Positions 24,087 through 35,261 of a DNA stretch of 64,000 nucleotides are shown piece by piece. Every line of letters starts with the position of its first letter. The stretch's first letter is position 1. Where the stretch lies: positions 20,260 to 84,259 of the forward strand of contig QAOA01001037.1 of assembly GCA_003255065.1 (NCBI GenBank), written 5' to 3'. The notes under the pieces were generated by a model. The model was not told the origin of the DNA. It saw nothing but the letters and a program-made list of their open reading frames with translations, and did no database searches. The position numbers were made by a program, and so were the translations under genes. The DNA is from Cercis canadensis. Lineage: Eukaryota > Streptophyta > Magnoliopsida > Fabales > Fabaceae.

Positions 24087-25474
24087 TGATAATTCCATAA
24101 AATAGAATTATTATAGCTCTAATTATGCTTAATCTGGCCAGTTCTTAAGTTATTTTGCATGAATATGTGCCATATTATTTAGTTATTTAGTAATCTTAGT
24201 TAGTGTCAAAGTAATTTGTTTTATTTAATTTTCTAGCATGTTTTTAACTCATTCATAGTCCTTTTGGATTGTTCTTGAAGGTTAGAACATTAAGAGGTTG
24301 AAGAGGGAACTAAACGTGACAAATCAAGTGCTCGAATAGTTCTCTGGATAGCCAGCATCATGGCGCCTAGTGCTAGCATGGTAGAGAAGCACATAGCTTC
24401 CCAGTGAGCCAGCGCCTAGTGCTGGACCTTCAGCACCCAGCGCCAGCACAGCTGAGAAACCCCAGTGAACCAGCACCCAGGGCTGGTATCGCAGCGTCCA
24501 GCGCTGGAATAAGTGCTGAGGTGTTTTTCCACCTGTCTCTTGGAGCTAACCTACCTATAAAAGGAACAAGAGGGAGGAAATGAAAGGACACGCAGGAGTA
24601 GAGCCGTCAAGAACCAAGAAGAGGAAGGAGCTAGAGCACTTTTGGAGGATTCAACTCAGATTTCACTAATTTTTCTTTTCTTCTCTCTTAATGAACTCTG
24701 TTTATCTGTATTCCTCTGTTTTAGCTATAAGTAGCTAAAACCCCTTAGTTAGGGGTTTGATGTAGCTAGGTTTTGGATGAAGTTTTACTGTTGAAGAATA
24801 TTATTTTGATGCAAATTTAATTGTTGGAGTAGACTTTACCGTTCTTAATGCAATTTGAATGATTAGCTACCATTTGAATGGGTTATTGGTTTATGTCGAT
24901 GCTAGGGATAGTAAGATTTGAACATGCTCTTGTAATTTCTACCATAAATCAAGTTAATCTAGGAATAGATAACTTAGTTTATGTGGTCTTGAATTAGTTT
25001 CCTAGAGCTTAATCACCTAAACAACTAATTGTGCCAAGGAATTGGGCAATTAATTGGGATAGGGAGGATTGTTTCTCCAAGGGATTGAGATCAATCAAAT
25101 TAGGGAAATTGGCTATCACAAAGGATTTGTCTTTATAATAATATATTCTTGAGTGATTCAAAGGGTATTTTGTCTATGAAATAACCGAAGTCCAAAACCA
25201 ACTGAAATTAACCCCTAACTTTCTTTAGTTCTTTGTTTATCCTTTTAATCATAATTTCTATCAAGTTGCGAGATCTATTATCTAATTTTAGTTAATTACT
25301 TGTTCATAATCATTAGATATATCTTCCTTCAAATCAAAATATTTATCTTTTCAAATAGAATCTTTATTAGTGAAATTGGTAATTGCTAAATGTTAATCCC
25401 TAAGGACGATACTCAACTCATTTTTATACTACTTGTGTGGCCCGATATACTTGCTGGTAGAAAAAACCACATCA
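24087..25474 (+). mobile_element. Solo LTR of a Ty3-type element nested in element 2 3' LTR
   Basis: The LTR of element 2 reads GGTTGGTGGC then resumes GCTCCTATTTTCCC after 1388 bp that start TGATAATTCC and end CCACATCA. The 3' part (GGACGATACTCAACTC then ACTACTTGTGTGGCCCGATA) resembles the R/U5 end of Tat/Ogre-like Ty3 LTRs. There is a TATA box (TATAAAA, 24556-24562) with a GC-rich repeat cluster just upstream (24350-24510). No internal domain is present, hence a solo LTR. Only GCT is shared at both borders, so the target duplication is decayed or the ends are off by a base. Confidence 0.7.
24350..24510 (+). repeat. GC-rich CAGCGCYYAGYGCTGG repeat cluster
   Basis: About six variants of a near-palindromic 16-mer (for example CAGCACCCAGCGCCAGC and CAGCGTCCAGCGCTGG) lie within 160 bp, in an otherwise AT-rich LTR and just upstream of its TATA box. 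Confidence 0.7.
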
Positions 25475-26791
25475 AGCTCCTATTTTCCCTCACCATTTGG
25501 CTTTTCACGTGCACAAGGAAGCAAATAAAAGAAAGGAGACTCCAAGGCTTCGGGTATGCATGAAGAATAGAAAGAAGAAAAACACTTTAGTGAGAGAAAG
25601 AAACCATTGTTGAGAGCTTTGCTCTTCTTCTTCTTCTCGGCCACTTCTTCATGCTTCAAGATTTTCATTGTAATTTATCTACTTTGTGAGAGAGTTCTTC
25701 TTTGGGGCTGAATCAAAACACTTGGGTTTTGTATCTTGGATTTCTATGGGAGAAATCCATGAGAGTGATCTCTAGTGAGTTAAAGAGAGAAAGTTCATGG
25801 TGAACTTGAGAAACAAAAACCATGGGAGTTAAGCTTGGAAAAATAAACTTGAAGTATAGTGGAACCCCATTGACATAAGAGAAGTGGATGTAGGCATGGT
25901 AAGCCGAACCACTATAAAATCTCTGTCTGATCTCTCTTCTCTTCATCTCTAAGTTTCTGGTTATTTCTCTATTTTACTATACATGATTTGTTAAGTTATT
26001 TCGATATATTTCAATCTGATATTTGTTAAAGAACTAGTTTGTAAGAACCAGTTCTTCAACAAATCTATGATTTGAATCAGTTTTTAAGAACAATTTTTTT
26101 TTTAACAATTCTTATACACCCCCTATAGGAATAGAATCTATAACTCTCAAAGACAAGATACATATCTTACACATAATAATCTAGGTGCAATATAGATCCC
26201 TAAGCTAGCACATTAAACCGGCCTTTGTGCGTTATCTTGGTTTCATGAGTATTATTTGAGAATTAAGCCTTTATTCTCATAGAAGTAACCACACTTCACA
26301 ATACTCATATAGGTGAATCTGTCAAGGGTGCTATTGCAATTTTGTGACAACCCACTCTTAAGAGCTACATAATTCATTAAGAGTTTTATAAAACTCATCC
26401 TCCATCATTTTGCAAGATAGATACACCTACATCTTAGGGATGGTTATTGAGAATAACATTCTCTTAAATATATGGTGTATCCCACACTCATGATTTACTT
26501 TATGATTCGTTTTTCCTTTTGAACTTAGTTCTTAGTATCTCTAATCACTAGGTAGGGTATCCTCATAAGCAGTATATTTTTCTTTGGGCTTCAACCCCAT
26601 CCCTCTTGATGTATTCTAAACATTTTCTCTATTTAGAGATTTTGTTAATGGATCCACAAGATTATTCTTTGATCTTACATAACTCACATGTATGGTACCA
26701 TTATTTGTGTAAGATATCACAATATTATGTTTCCTCCTTATAGGTTTGGACTTACCGTTATAATAACGGTTTTGTACTCTACCAACACTTN

Positions 26792-27103
26792 CATAAAGGT
26801 CCAGACTCGATTCCAGGATACCGGTTCTGATTTCTGGGTTAAATTTGACCCACTGAATGTCTGAATTAGCCTTAGAGGTCTAAATGAAAGTTGTAGATAA
26901 TCCTCTTAGCTTTCCTACAAGGTAAAATTCACCATTTTTAGACATCCAGAACTAAATATATACCCAAAATACAGAAACAGTGTCAAAAACCTGATAACAC
27001 AAATATTGAGGTTAAGTACCATGTTTAAAGCAAATTGTGCTCGAATCTAAGTAAGAATCCATTGATAAAACATGGAACTTAACGACATAAAAAGAACATA
27101 TCA
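26792..27103 (+). mobile_element. 3' part of another LTR, present only in second contig copy
   Basis: The segment has the text of a Ty3-type LTR (CTGATTTCTGGGTTAAATTTGACC, GAAAGTTGTAGATAATCC) and ends in CATATCA right at the point where the element 2 LTR continues (GTGATCTCTAG). In the first copy no such sequence interrupts that site. It may be a haplotype-specific insertion whose 5' end is missing. Confidence 0.5.
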
Positions 27104-27956
27104 GTGATCTCTAGTGAGTTAGAGAGAGAAAGTTCATGGTGAACTTGAGAAACAAAAACCATGGGAGTTAAGCTTGGAAAAATAAACTTGAAGTATAGTG
27201 GATCCCCATTGACATAAGAGAAGTGGATGTAGGCATGGTAAGCCGAACCACTATAAAATCTCTGTCTGATCTCTCTTCTCTTCATCTCTAAGTCTCTGGT
27301 TATTTCTCTATTTTACTATACATGATTTGTTAAGTTATTTCGATATATTTCAATCTGATATTTGTTAAAGAACTAATTTGTAAGAACCAGTTCTTCAACA
27401 AATCTATGATTTGAATCAGTTTTTAAGAACAATTTTTTTTTTTAACAATTCTTATACACCCCCCTATAGGAATAGAATCTGTAACTCTCAAAGACAAGAT
27501 ACATATCTTACACATAATAATCTAGGTGCAATATAGATCCCTAAGCTAGCACATTAAACCGGCCTTTATGCGTTATCTTGGTTTCATGAGTATTATTTGA
27601 GAATTAAGCCTTTATTCTCATAGAAGTAACCACACTTCACAATACTCATATAGGTGAATCTGTCAAGGGTGCTATTGCAATTTTGTGACAACCCACTCTT
27701 AAGAGCTACATAATTCATTAAGAGTTTTATAAAACTCATCCTCCATCATTTTGCAAGATAGATACACCTACATCTTAGGGATGGTTATTGAGAATAACAT
27801 TCTCTTAAATATATGGTGTATCCCACACTCATGATTTACTTTATGATTCGTTTTTCCTTTTGAACTTAGTTCTTAGTATCTCTAATCACTAGGTAGGGTA
27901 TCCTCATAAGCAGTATATTTTTCTTTGGGCTTCAACCCCATCCCTCTTGATGTATT

Positions 27957-28128
27957 CTAAACATTTTCTCTATTTAGAGATTTTGTTAATGGATCCACAA
28001 GATTATTCTTTGATCTTACATAACTCACATGTATGGTACCATTATTTGTGTAAGATATCACAATATTATGTTTCCTCCTTATAGGTTTGGACTTACCGTT
28101 ATAATAACGGTTTTGTACTCTACCAACA
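27957..28128 (-). pseudogene. Element 1 RNase H C-terminal remnant
   Basis: On the - strand it reads GKSKPIRRKHNIVISYTNN, then VSYVRSKNNLVDPLTKSL and a stop at 27957. This is the conserved Copia RNase H tail (KSRHIRRRHN and VKSKDNLADPLTK in relatives). Only about 55 residues remain, starting next to the element terminus. The same stretch is also present at about 26616-26787 in the first contig copy. It cannot be functional. Confidence 0.8.
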
Positions 28129-28133
28129 CTTCT

Positions 28134-28466
28134 GGCTACCACTTCTTTGGCTGATGTTGAGGATCGTCGTTTGCCTTCCATTTTTGTTTGCCACCTCCAC
28201 GCAAAAGGCCACCACAGAAGGCTCCTTCCATGGAGGAATCATCCCTGGAAACATCTGAAACCTCAACAGATGCTTGGAAAAGCCCAAAATACAAGCCACC
28301 CAAAAAACTCTGTCCTCTAACCTTACTTGATGAGCCTTCTAAAGTAGACCAGGCAATCCCAGAAAACAAGCACCTAAATGATGAGGAACACACTACAATT
28401 GGGGATGGCTATAAGAAACATCCTCCTTGGAAGAAGCATCCTCCATATCAAGGATCACTAATATAA
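28134..28466 (+). pseudogene. PRP2 3' fragment
   Basis: Starting directly after the CTTCT repeat, the sequence continues the signal peptide (LATTSLADVEDRR), matching PRP3's LATTCFADVENRH. A short divergent segment then shifts the frame, and the remainder (MEESSLETSETSTDAWKSP, EDEPSKVD-like LDEPSKVDQAIPENK, GYKKHPPWKKHPP) is read in another frame to a stop at 28464-28466. The gene therefore carries a frameshift as well as the retroelement nest. Its C-terminus also diverges (YQGSLI versus PPSEN in PRP3). Confidence 0.82.
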
Positions 28467-29070
28467 ATTGTAAACTGAACTAACTTAACTCAGCCCGTTT
28501 ACAAGTCAAGATTAGGTAACAACATCACTTGTGATCCGAAATACAACAATAGTCTAGAAAAAGGAACGTTCCTTGATCGGCCCTTGACTTTTGATTGAAT
28601 TAATTAATTTCATCAAGAAAATATGTAATCTTTGTAAAACGTGCCTTATATGTAAGAATTATTCCTATAAAGGTTTCATGTTCAGTTTAATGCATCAGTG
28701 AATTGTTAGTAGCTACTTTCAACCTATCAAGAAGTATCTTTAACTTTTTTCTCTAATAGCGATAATTGAATTACATCAAGATTGTGCATCAATTAAACAT
28801 TAATTTGGAACATTCATCATTATGAGCATTGATCGATTACTGATGGAAATGTGGGGCTATAAAACCTTAATTTTATTATCTCAAATTGGGAAACAAAAAT
28901 AGTGCAACCCAAACTTCCGTGACTTGATTCAGTTGGATTAGTTTAGATCAAAGAGTGTCAAAGGATTTTCGGGTTGGATCAAGGTATTTCCTAAACCAAA
29001 CTAAAGTAATAGAATCCATGTACACCTACATGTTTGAACTCAAAACCTAAGAAACTTGACAACAATATTA
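28467..29070. other. Intergenic, no gene recognised
   Basis: AT-rich DNA downstream of PRP2 with no ORF of interest and no clear repeat. Confidence 0.5.
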
Positions 29071-29141
29071 TGTTAGATATAAAATTATTTTTGGGTCTTC
29101 ACTCAAATGTTAAGTTTTTGGATTGAATCAGTTCTTGAGTG
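29071..29141 (+). mobile_element. TRIM terminal repeat remnant
   Basis: TGTTAGATATAAAATTATTT followed by GGGTCTTCAC and GGATTGAATCAGTTCTTGA is a diverged copy of the 71-bp TRIM terminal repeat defined at 54886-54956 (reverse orientation). Only one repeat is clear here, 30 bp before element 3. Confidence 0.55.
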
Positions 29142-29170
29142 AACACCTTTCGAAGAAAATTTGTTCGACA

Positions 29171-29372
29171 TATTGAGAGTTAGTTAAGCTTGTTAGTTTT
29201 CTGTAATATGACTTGACATACAGTTGTGATGACAGCTAGCATCAGCTTACCACGTGGTCAAGTCTGTAACAACTTGTAACCGTCTCCCATCTCATCCAAG
29301 CTATATAAGGATGAGGTAGCAGTAGTTCATTATTAATGAAATAATCAAATTCTATTCTCTTTACATTTCGCA
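29171..29372 (+). repeat. Element 3 5' LTR
   Basis: 202 bp from TATTGAGAG to TTTCGCA with a TATA-like CTATATAAGG at 29301-29310. It pairs with 34092-34293. Confidence 0.88.
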
Positions 29373-29424
29373 TCATGGTATCAGATCAATTCATCTTCTC
29401 TTTGTAGAGTCTCATCATACAAAC

Positions 29425-30393
29425 ATGCCAAGAGCTCCCGTTGCCAACCATGGCGGATCACCATCTCAAGCTGCACCGATTCTTCCTCCCAGAGTTGAAG
29501 AAGATCCTGCAAGCCCCTTCTTCATCCATGGGAACGAAAATCCAACACTGCTGTTGGTACTAGAAATTCTTCAAGGAGGCAATTATCACACTTAGGCAAG
29601 ATCAATGAAGTTGGCTTTGCTGGCAAAACTGCAATTCGTTGATGGCACAATCCATCCTCCTACTCCAAATGATGTTTTCTATCGTGCTTGGGAAAGATGC
29701 AATATGATGGTATTGTCATGGCTGATCAAATCTATACATCCTACAATTGCCAAGAGCATTTTATGGTTTGATCTTGCGCAATATGTGTGGAGTGACCTGA
29801 AAGATAGATTCTCTCAAGGGGATCCCTTCAGAATCATGGAGCTTCAAGAAGAAATCTTCCATCTCAGCCAGGGTGTGTCCTCTGTCACAGAGTATTACAC
29901 AAAATTGAAAATACTATGGGATGAGTTATCCAATCTGAGACCAATCCCACCATGTACATGCACATCAGGAGGTTGCAGATGCTTCACCATAGCATACACT
30001 TACCACATTCAGGACCAAACGATCAGGTTCTTGAGAGGACTCAATGATGCTTATGCCACTGTTAAAGCTCAGCTTATGCTAATGGAACCACTGCCTCCAA
30101 TTAACAAGGTGTTTTCACTTGTCTTGCAACACGAAAGACAGTTTGTAACTCCCATTATGGACACTGATTCTCAGCAAGAAACTGTGGCACTAGCAGCAAG
30201 GTCCTATAATGCTAGGCAACAAGCTTCTAGCAAGAAACCACATTGCACATTCTGCAACATGACAGGGCATACGGCTGATGCATGCTACAAGAAGCATGGT
30301 TACCCCCCGGTTACAAACAGAAGTCCAAACCACCATATCGAGTCAATCAATGTACTGATCTCTTTGTCACAGATAAGGAAGACACTGATATAG
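29425..30393 (+). pseudogene. Element 3 gag
   Basis: The ATG at 29425 (MPRAPVANHGGSPSQAAP) leads to a TAG at 29593-29595, where relatives have Trp (NYHT-stop-ARSMKLAL). The frame continues through the UBN2-type gag domain (NMMVLSWLIKSIHP, MELQEEIFHLSQG, YYTKLKILWDELS) to a CCHC knuckle CTFCNMTGHTADAC and KKHGYPP. There a run of C has lost one base (near 30305), so the protein would leave frame. Usual length for such a Gag is reached if the stop is ignored. Confidence 0.82.
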
Positions 30394-33300
30394 TGGAAGA
30401 AGCATCACATGCACCAGAAAATCAAGAAGTGCGATTGACCCAAGAGGAGTATAGCCAAATTATGAATCTCCTCAATAACAAGTCCACAGTTTCTGCATCT
30501 AGTGCTTCAACTGTTAATGCTTTAAAGTTGACTTCAACCTTTTCTGGCCCCATTGTTCTCGAGCCAAAGGAATCTCATGACCTCAATTCTGGTATGCATT
30601 CTGTCAACATGACCAATTCTAGTATGGTACTTTCTTGCCAATCTACTGATATAAACTACAAAAATTCATGGATCATAGACTCTGGTGCTAGCAATCATGT
30701 TACTTGTTGCTATGAATTTTTTGATTCTTATGTGCCTGTGAGCAATTATTTCGTTAGTCTACCCAACAATATGTCAGCAGAAGTCACTCATATAGGTTCT
30801 GTAGTTTTTTCAGACAAACTAAGTTTGCACCAAGTCTTATATGTTCCTACTTTCACCTTTAATCTCATATCAGTAAGCAATGTAACAAAGGATCTAAAAT
30901 GTGCTTTCTTATTGCATTCTGACAATTGCTTAATCAAGGAGAGTGCTTCATGGAGGACAATTGGATATGCTAAAGAGCATTTGGGGCTGTATCAACTAGT
31001 CAATCCTACTGTCAAGAGCAGACCATCATCTAAAAGTGGTCACTGTCATTCCAACACAGATAAACACAAATCACTTCCTAATTCTTCTCTTAGTTCTGTA
31101 AATAGCTGTANGTGCTTCATGGAGGACGATTGGATATGCTAAAGAGCATTTGGGGCTGTATCAACTAGTCAATCCTACTGTCAAGAGCAGACCATCATCT
31201 AAAAGTGGTCACTGTCATTCCAACACAGATAAACACAAATCACTTCCTAATTCTTCTCTTAGTTCTGTAAATAACTGTAGCAATAATCATGATCATCATG
31301 CCTTTGATCTATGTCATTATAGATTAGGACATCCACATCATGATAAAGTCAAACTTTTAGCACCGTCCATTGATGTTGTACACTGGAATTCAGAAATAAA
31401 ATGTGACATTTGCCACTTGGCCAAACAGAGAAGGCTTTCATTTCCTACTAGTTCTTCTGTTTCTATCAAATCATTTGATCTTGTGCATGTAGACATTTGG
31501 GGGCCTAGCTGAGTCCTATCCATGGATGGGCATAAGTGTTTCCTGACAGTAGTTGATGATTTTAGTAGATACACTTGGCTTTACCCAATGAAGACAAAGG
31601 GAGAGGCTCGACTTTGTTTGCAGAATTTTATAACCCTTGTGCAGACTCAGTTTGATAAAACCATCAAGGTCATTAGAAGTGATAATGGTGCTAAATTTCG
31701 AATGACTAATTTCTATAATCAACATGGTATTGTGCATCAACTTAGTTGTCTTTACACACCACAACAGAACTCGGTTGTAGAAAGAAAGCACCAACACATT
31801 TTAAATGTCCCAAGAGCCTTACTCTTTCAATCTGGTATCCCTCTCACACTATGGCATTTTGTAGTAACTCATGCTGTCTATCTGATAAACAGAACTCCAA
31901 GCAGGGCCATTGATAACCTTACACCTTTTGCGAAGTTGTTCAAGTGTCCTCCCAAGTTGCAACATCTCTAGGTTTTTGGTTGCCTATGATTTGTAGGCAC
32001 CAGTGGATCCTCAAGAAGTAAGTTCGATGCTAAAGTTTCCAAATGTGTTTTCTTAGGCTATGTAAATGGTGTCAAGGGTTTTAGAGCCCTGGATCTTCAT
32101 TCCATGAAGCTCACTGTGTCTAGAGATGTCATGTTTCATGAGGCATCATTCCCCTTTCTTGATAAAGCTCCAAGCTTAGCACCATTTTCTGAACAAGCAT
32201 CTCCTGACCAGTGGCAGCTAAAGGAATCTACCTTACCCTCAGAATGCTCACCTCAAATTCCACATCCTCATTCTCCATCTACCCTTGTTTCTGGTGATTC
32301 CTCCACTGATACAATCCACTAACCTTCCTCTAGTACTTCTATTGAGAGTCCAAATGGTCAGAGTGCTCCCTCCACCATTACTAGACCTCGAAGGCAAACC
32401 AAAGCTCCTCAATACCTTAAAGATTATCACACCAGAATCAATTGTCTCCCTGGAGTATCAACAGTCAAACACCCTCTTTCCCATGTTCTTTCCTATAACC
32501 ATATGCCTCAGCAACATAAGATATTTGCCATGAACATTACCACCATTAGTGAGCCAAAAACCTTCACTGAAGCTGCAACTCACTCTTGTTGGCAGAAGGC
32601 AATGGAGGAAGAAGTAACGGCTTTAGAACTCAACCAAACTTGGGTTCTCACACCCCTACCTCCTGGAAAGAAACCCATATGGTGCAAATGGGTGTATAAA
32701 ATCAAACATAAGGCTGATGGCACCATAGAAAGATATAAGGCAAGACTTGTAGCTAAAGGATACACACAACAAGAAGGAGTGGATTACTTGGAAACCTTCT
32801 CACCTGTTGCGAAGTTGACCACTGTTAGAACTTTTTTAGCACTAGCTGCTGTCAAGGGCTGGGAAATGCAACAATTGGATGTGAACAATGCTTTCTTACA
32901 TGGGGATTTATATGAGGAAGTTTACATGACTCTTCCACCAGGGATGATCACTAATGATCCTACCTTGGTTTGCAAATTGCAGAAATCCCTTTATGGTCTC
33001 AAGCAAGCAAGTAGACAATGGCATCATAAACTTTCTACTGCATTGATTTTAAAGAATTTCCACTCTGCTGCCTCAGATCCTTCTTTATTTGTTAAGAAGA
33101 CTGATCACTCATTCACTGCTTTGCTCATATATGTGGATGATGTGATCATGACCGGGGATAGCATGCAAGAAATTCACCAAATCAAGCACTTTCTCGACCA
33201 AAAGTTTAAGATTAAAGACTTAGGTGAATTGAAATTTTTCCTTGGCTTGGAAGTCCATCGCACTACATCAGGAATCAATCTCTATCAGCGAAAATATACC

Positions 33301-34084
33301 TTAGAACTATTTGCTGATTCTGGTTTCCTGGCATGCAAACTTGGCAAGACACCTCTTGCAAAGGGTGTCACTTTAAACTCCACTAATGGCATACCTTTGA
33401 CAGACACTTCGGTTTACAGAAGGCTGGTAGGCAGACTACTTTACTTGACTAACACCAGGCTAGACTTGGCTTTTGCAGTTCAACAATTGTCTCAGTATGT
33501 GGACAAACCAACTACTGTTCACCTTCAACATGCTCATAGGGTTCTAAGGTATCTGAAGAAAGATCCAGGCAAAGGCTTATTTTTTCTCCTCCACTTCTTC
33601 CCTTCAACTCAAATGTTTCTCAGACTCTGACTGGGCATCTTGCTCAGAAACAAGACGAAGCATCACAGGGTTTTGTGTGTTTCTTGGAGAAGCATTAATA
33701 GGATGGAAAGCCAAGAAGCAGTCCACAGTTTTTCGATCCAGCACAGAGGCTGAATATCGAGCTCTAGCTGCTGCAACTTGTGAGTTAGTATGGCTGCAAT
33801 ATCTGCTGCAAGACCTTCAGGTTCCCTTCTCCCAAGCCCTTCTCTTTTGTGACAACAAGTCAGCCATCTATCTTAGTCACAATCCAATTTTTCATGAACG
33901 GACTAAGCATATTGAGATAGATTGTCATGTGGTTAGAGACAAAATACAAGCTCGTCTCATCAAGGTTTTGCCCGTGCATACCTCACAACAACTTGGAGAT
34001 TGTTTTACCAAGGCTCTCTCAGCACCTAAGTTCGAAGATTTAATATCAAAACTGAACTTGCAAAGCTTGTATGCTCCAGCTTAA
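30394..34084 (+). pseudogene. Element 3 pol: protease, integrase, RT, RNase H
   Basis: The protease motif is SWIIDSGASNHVT (about 30664-30702). After the N joint at 31111, GAG_pre-integrase reads CHYRLGHPHHDKV, and the integrase core has DLVHVDIWGPS followed by a TGA at 31510, then VVDDFSRYTW, RSDNGAKF and YTPQQNSVVERKH. Stops follow at 31969, 31987 and 32320. RT (32503-33630) is long and well kept: [46 protein letters not shown] and LLIYVDDVIMTG. A frameshift near 33590 separates RNase H (33677-34084; [38 protein letters not shown]), which ends just before the polypurine tract. Confidence 0.88.
30943..31279 (+). repeat. 168-bp duplication across single N at 31111
   Basis: 30943-31110 and 31112-31279 are near-identical and lie inside element 3 between protease and integrase. 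The joint breaks the frame and is likely an assembly overlap rather than a real lesion. Confidence 0.82.
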
Positions 34085-34091
34085 GGGGGGC

Positions 34092-34293
34092 TATTAAGAG
34101 TTAGTTAAGCTTGTTAGTTTTCTATAATATGACTTGACATACAACTGTGATGACAGCTAGCATCAGCTTGCCACGTGGTCAAGTCTATAACAACTTGTAA
34201 CCGTCTCCCATCTCATCCAAGCTATATAAGGATGAGGTAGTAGTAGTTGATTATTAATGAAATAATCAAATTCTATTCTCTTTACATTTCGCA
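34092..34293 (+). repeat. Element 3 3' LTR
   Basis: 202 bp from TATTAAGAG to TTTCGCA, following the polypurine tract AAGGGGGGC. Confidence 0.88.
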
Positions 34294-35260
34294 TTACGAC
34301 GCCTTTGCAGTTTTACTATCCCATGCATCCACGAAGTTTCTGTGCCTTTTTTATTTTGAAGAAGTACCATTTAAAGCTTTCACATTTCTATTTAGCTGCG
34401 ATGTGTCAAGCATCAGGGAGTGTGATCGTGGCCGTGGGATACTGTCATTAATTGACTCGAATGGCTCACGAAGAAGAAAAAAATTCGTAAGCAACATTTC
34501 CAGGAAGCTTCCCGCCATACATAAAGCCATGGCCCACCACTCCAATCTCACTAATCGTAGCCGTTGGAGTGATCGGGGCTGTTGGATACTGTGTACGGAG
34601 TACTTATAATTTTTCTTTGGGTAAGCAAGTTTTGTAAAACAAAGCCATGTAATAAATTGTAACATTTCTTATTGCTTTAAAAATGACAAAACATCTTTTA
34701 CAAGCATATGCTTGTTATGTATTTCTTTGACTCAAATTGCTTGCTCTATTTTTAGAATTCTTATAATTAATATAATCATGGAAACCAAAAAAAGAATAAT
34801 TAATATAATTGTTAATTTGTTTCCATTTAGGAGAAGAAAATGTCCGTATAAATTTATAATTCACCATTCATACTGATCATGACAAAAGAAAATTAAACAA
34901 GACATCATATCTAGCAGTACAATNAGCATATGCTTGTTATGTATTTCTTTGACCCAAATTGCTTGCTCTATTTTTAGAATTCTTATAATTAATATAATCA
35001 TGGAAACCAAAAAAAGAATAATTAATATAAATGTTAATTTGTTTCCATTTAGGAGAAGAAAATGTCCGTATAAATTTATAATTCACCATTCATACTGATC
35101 ATGACAAAAGAAAATTAAACAAGACATCATATCTAGCAGTACAATTACCCATTACAGCCTCTGATATTTTTTATTTGTCATTTAAGGAATATATATGTAT
35201 AAGAATTATTATTTTTTTTTGTAAGAATTAAGTTATTAAATGGTCTTGAGTATTGTAATT
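34294..35260. other. Intergenic; 221-bp duplication across N at 34924
   Basis: The 120-residue ORF at 34247-34609 begins inside the LTR and has no domain. 34703-34923 equals 34925-35145 around the single N, an assembly joint. No gene is recognised. Confidence 0.6.
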
Positions 35261-35261
35261 T

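Larger units (their letters stand above)
13711..26149 (+). mobile_element. Element 2: Sirevirus-type Copia retrotransposon
   Basis: A full-length but dead LTR element nested in element 1. The 5-bp target duplication AAGAC is present at 13706-13710 and 26150-26154. The order is 5' LTR, PBS, gag with two CCHC knuckles and a coiled-coil region, protease, integrase, RT, RNase H, a long env-like ORF, several AAAAGGGG runs, polypurine tract, 3' LTR. A large post-pol ORF, multiple polypurine tracts and a 3' LTR that begins right after AAAAAGGGGGAGAT are hallmarks of Sireviruses (SIRE/Maximus lineage of Copia). Every coding part has stops or frameshifts. Two assembly joints (17615, 23781) and a solo LTR lengthen it artificially or secondarily. 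Confidence 0.88.
23521..26149 (+). repeat. Element 2 3' LTR, interrupted
   Basis: It begins TGTTAGCTCC and ends TAACTCTCA before the AAGAC target repeat. It is expanded by a 168-bp joint duplication around the N at 23781 (23613-23780 equals 23782-23949) and by a solo LTR at 24087-25474. When these are ignored it lines up with the 5' LTR. Confidence 0.82.
12812..28128 (-). mobile_element. Element 1: Copia remnant or solo LTR inserted in PRP2
   Basis: The ends are TGTTGTTCCC (12812) and CCAACA (28128), giving TGTTG...CAACA termini, flanked by the 5-bp target duplication CTTCT (12807-12811 and 28129-28133). Without the nested Sirevirus and the assembly duplication it is only about 1.5 kb: 12812-13710 plus about 630 bp. 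On the - strand the 5' end encodes a Copia RNase H tail that starts almost at the terminus and runs into an LTR-like sequence. It is therefore either a solo LTR whose sequence overlaps the pol 3' end, or an internally deleted element. The matching target duplications argue that it inserted or recombined with these ends. Confidence 0.75.
25765..28131. repeat. 1-kb duplication across single N at 26791
   Basis: 25765-26790 (end of element 2's 3' LTR and the right part of element 1) recurs at 27104-28131 with few changes. Between the N and the second copy lies 26792-27103, which is unrelated. The first copy stops inside the CTTCT target site. Only one copy can be contiguous with the PRP2 3' fragment, so this is a contig or haplotype overlap. 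Confidence 0.75.
29171..34293 (+). mobile_element. Element 3: degenerate Copia retrotransposon with 202-bp LTRs
   Basis: Two 202-bp LTRs (29171-29372 and 34092-34293) differ at 8 positions by my count, about 96% identity. A PBS (TGGTATCAGATC, 29376-29387) and a polypurine tract (AAGGGGGGC, 34083-34091) are in place. The order gag, protease, integrase, RT, RNase H is Copia. LTRs start TATTG/TATTA instead of TGTT. No clear target duplication was found. At least five stops and two frameshifts break the reading frame, so it is non-autonomous at best. Confidence 0.88.

Noticed and set aside
24350..24510. CRISPR-like array
   Set aside because: The repeats are short, variable and without regular spacers, in a plant LTR. 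They are LTR promoter-proximal repeats.
34247..34609. 120-residue ORF right of element 3
   Set aside because: It starts inside the LTR and has no domain, signal or homologue in the window.
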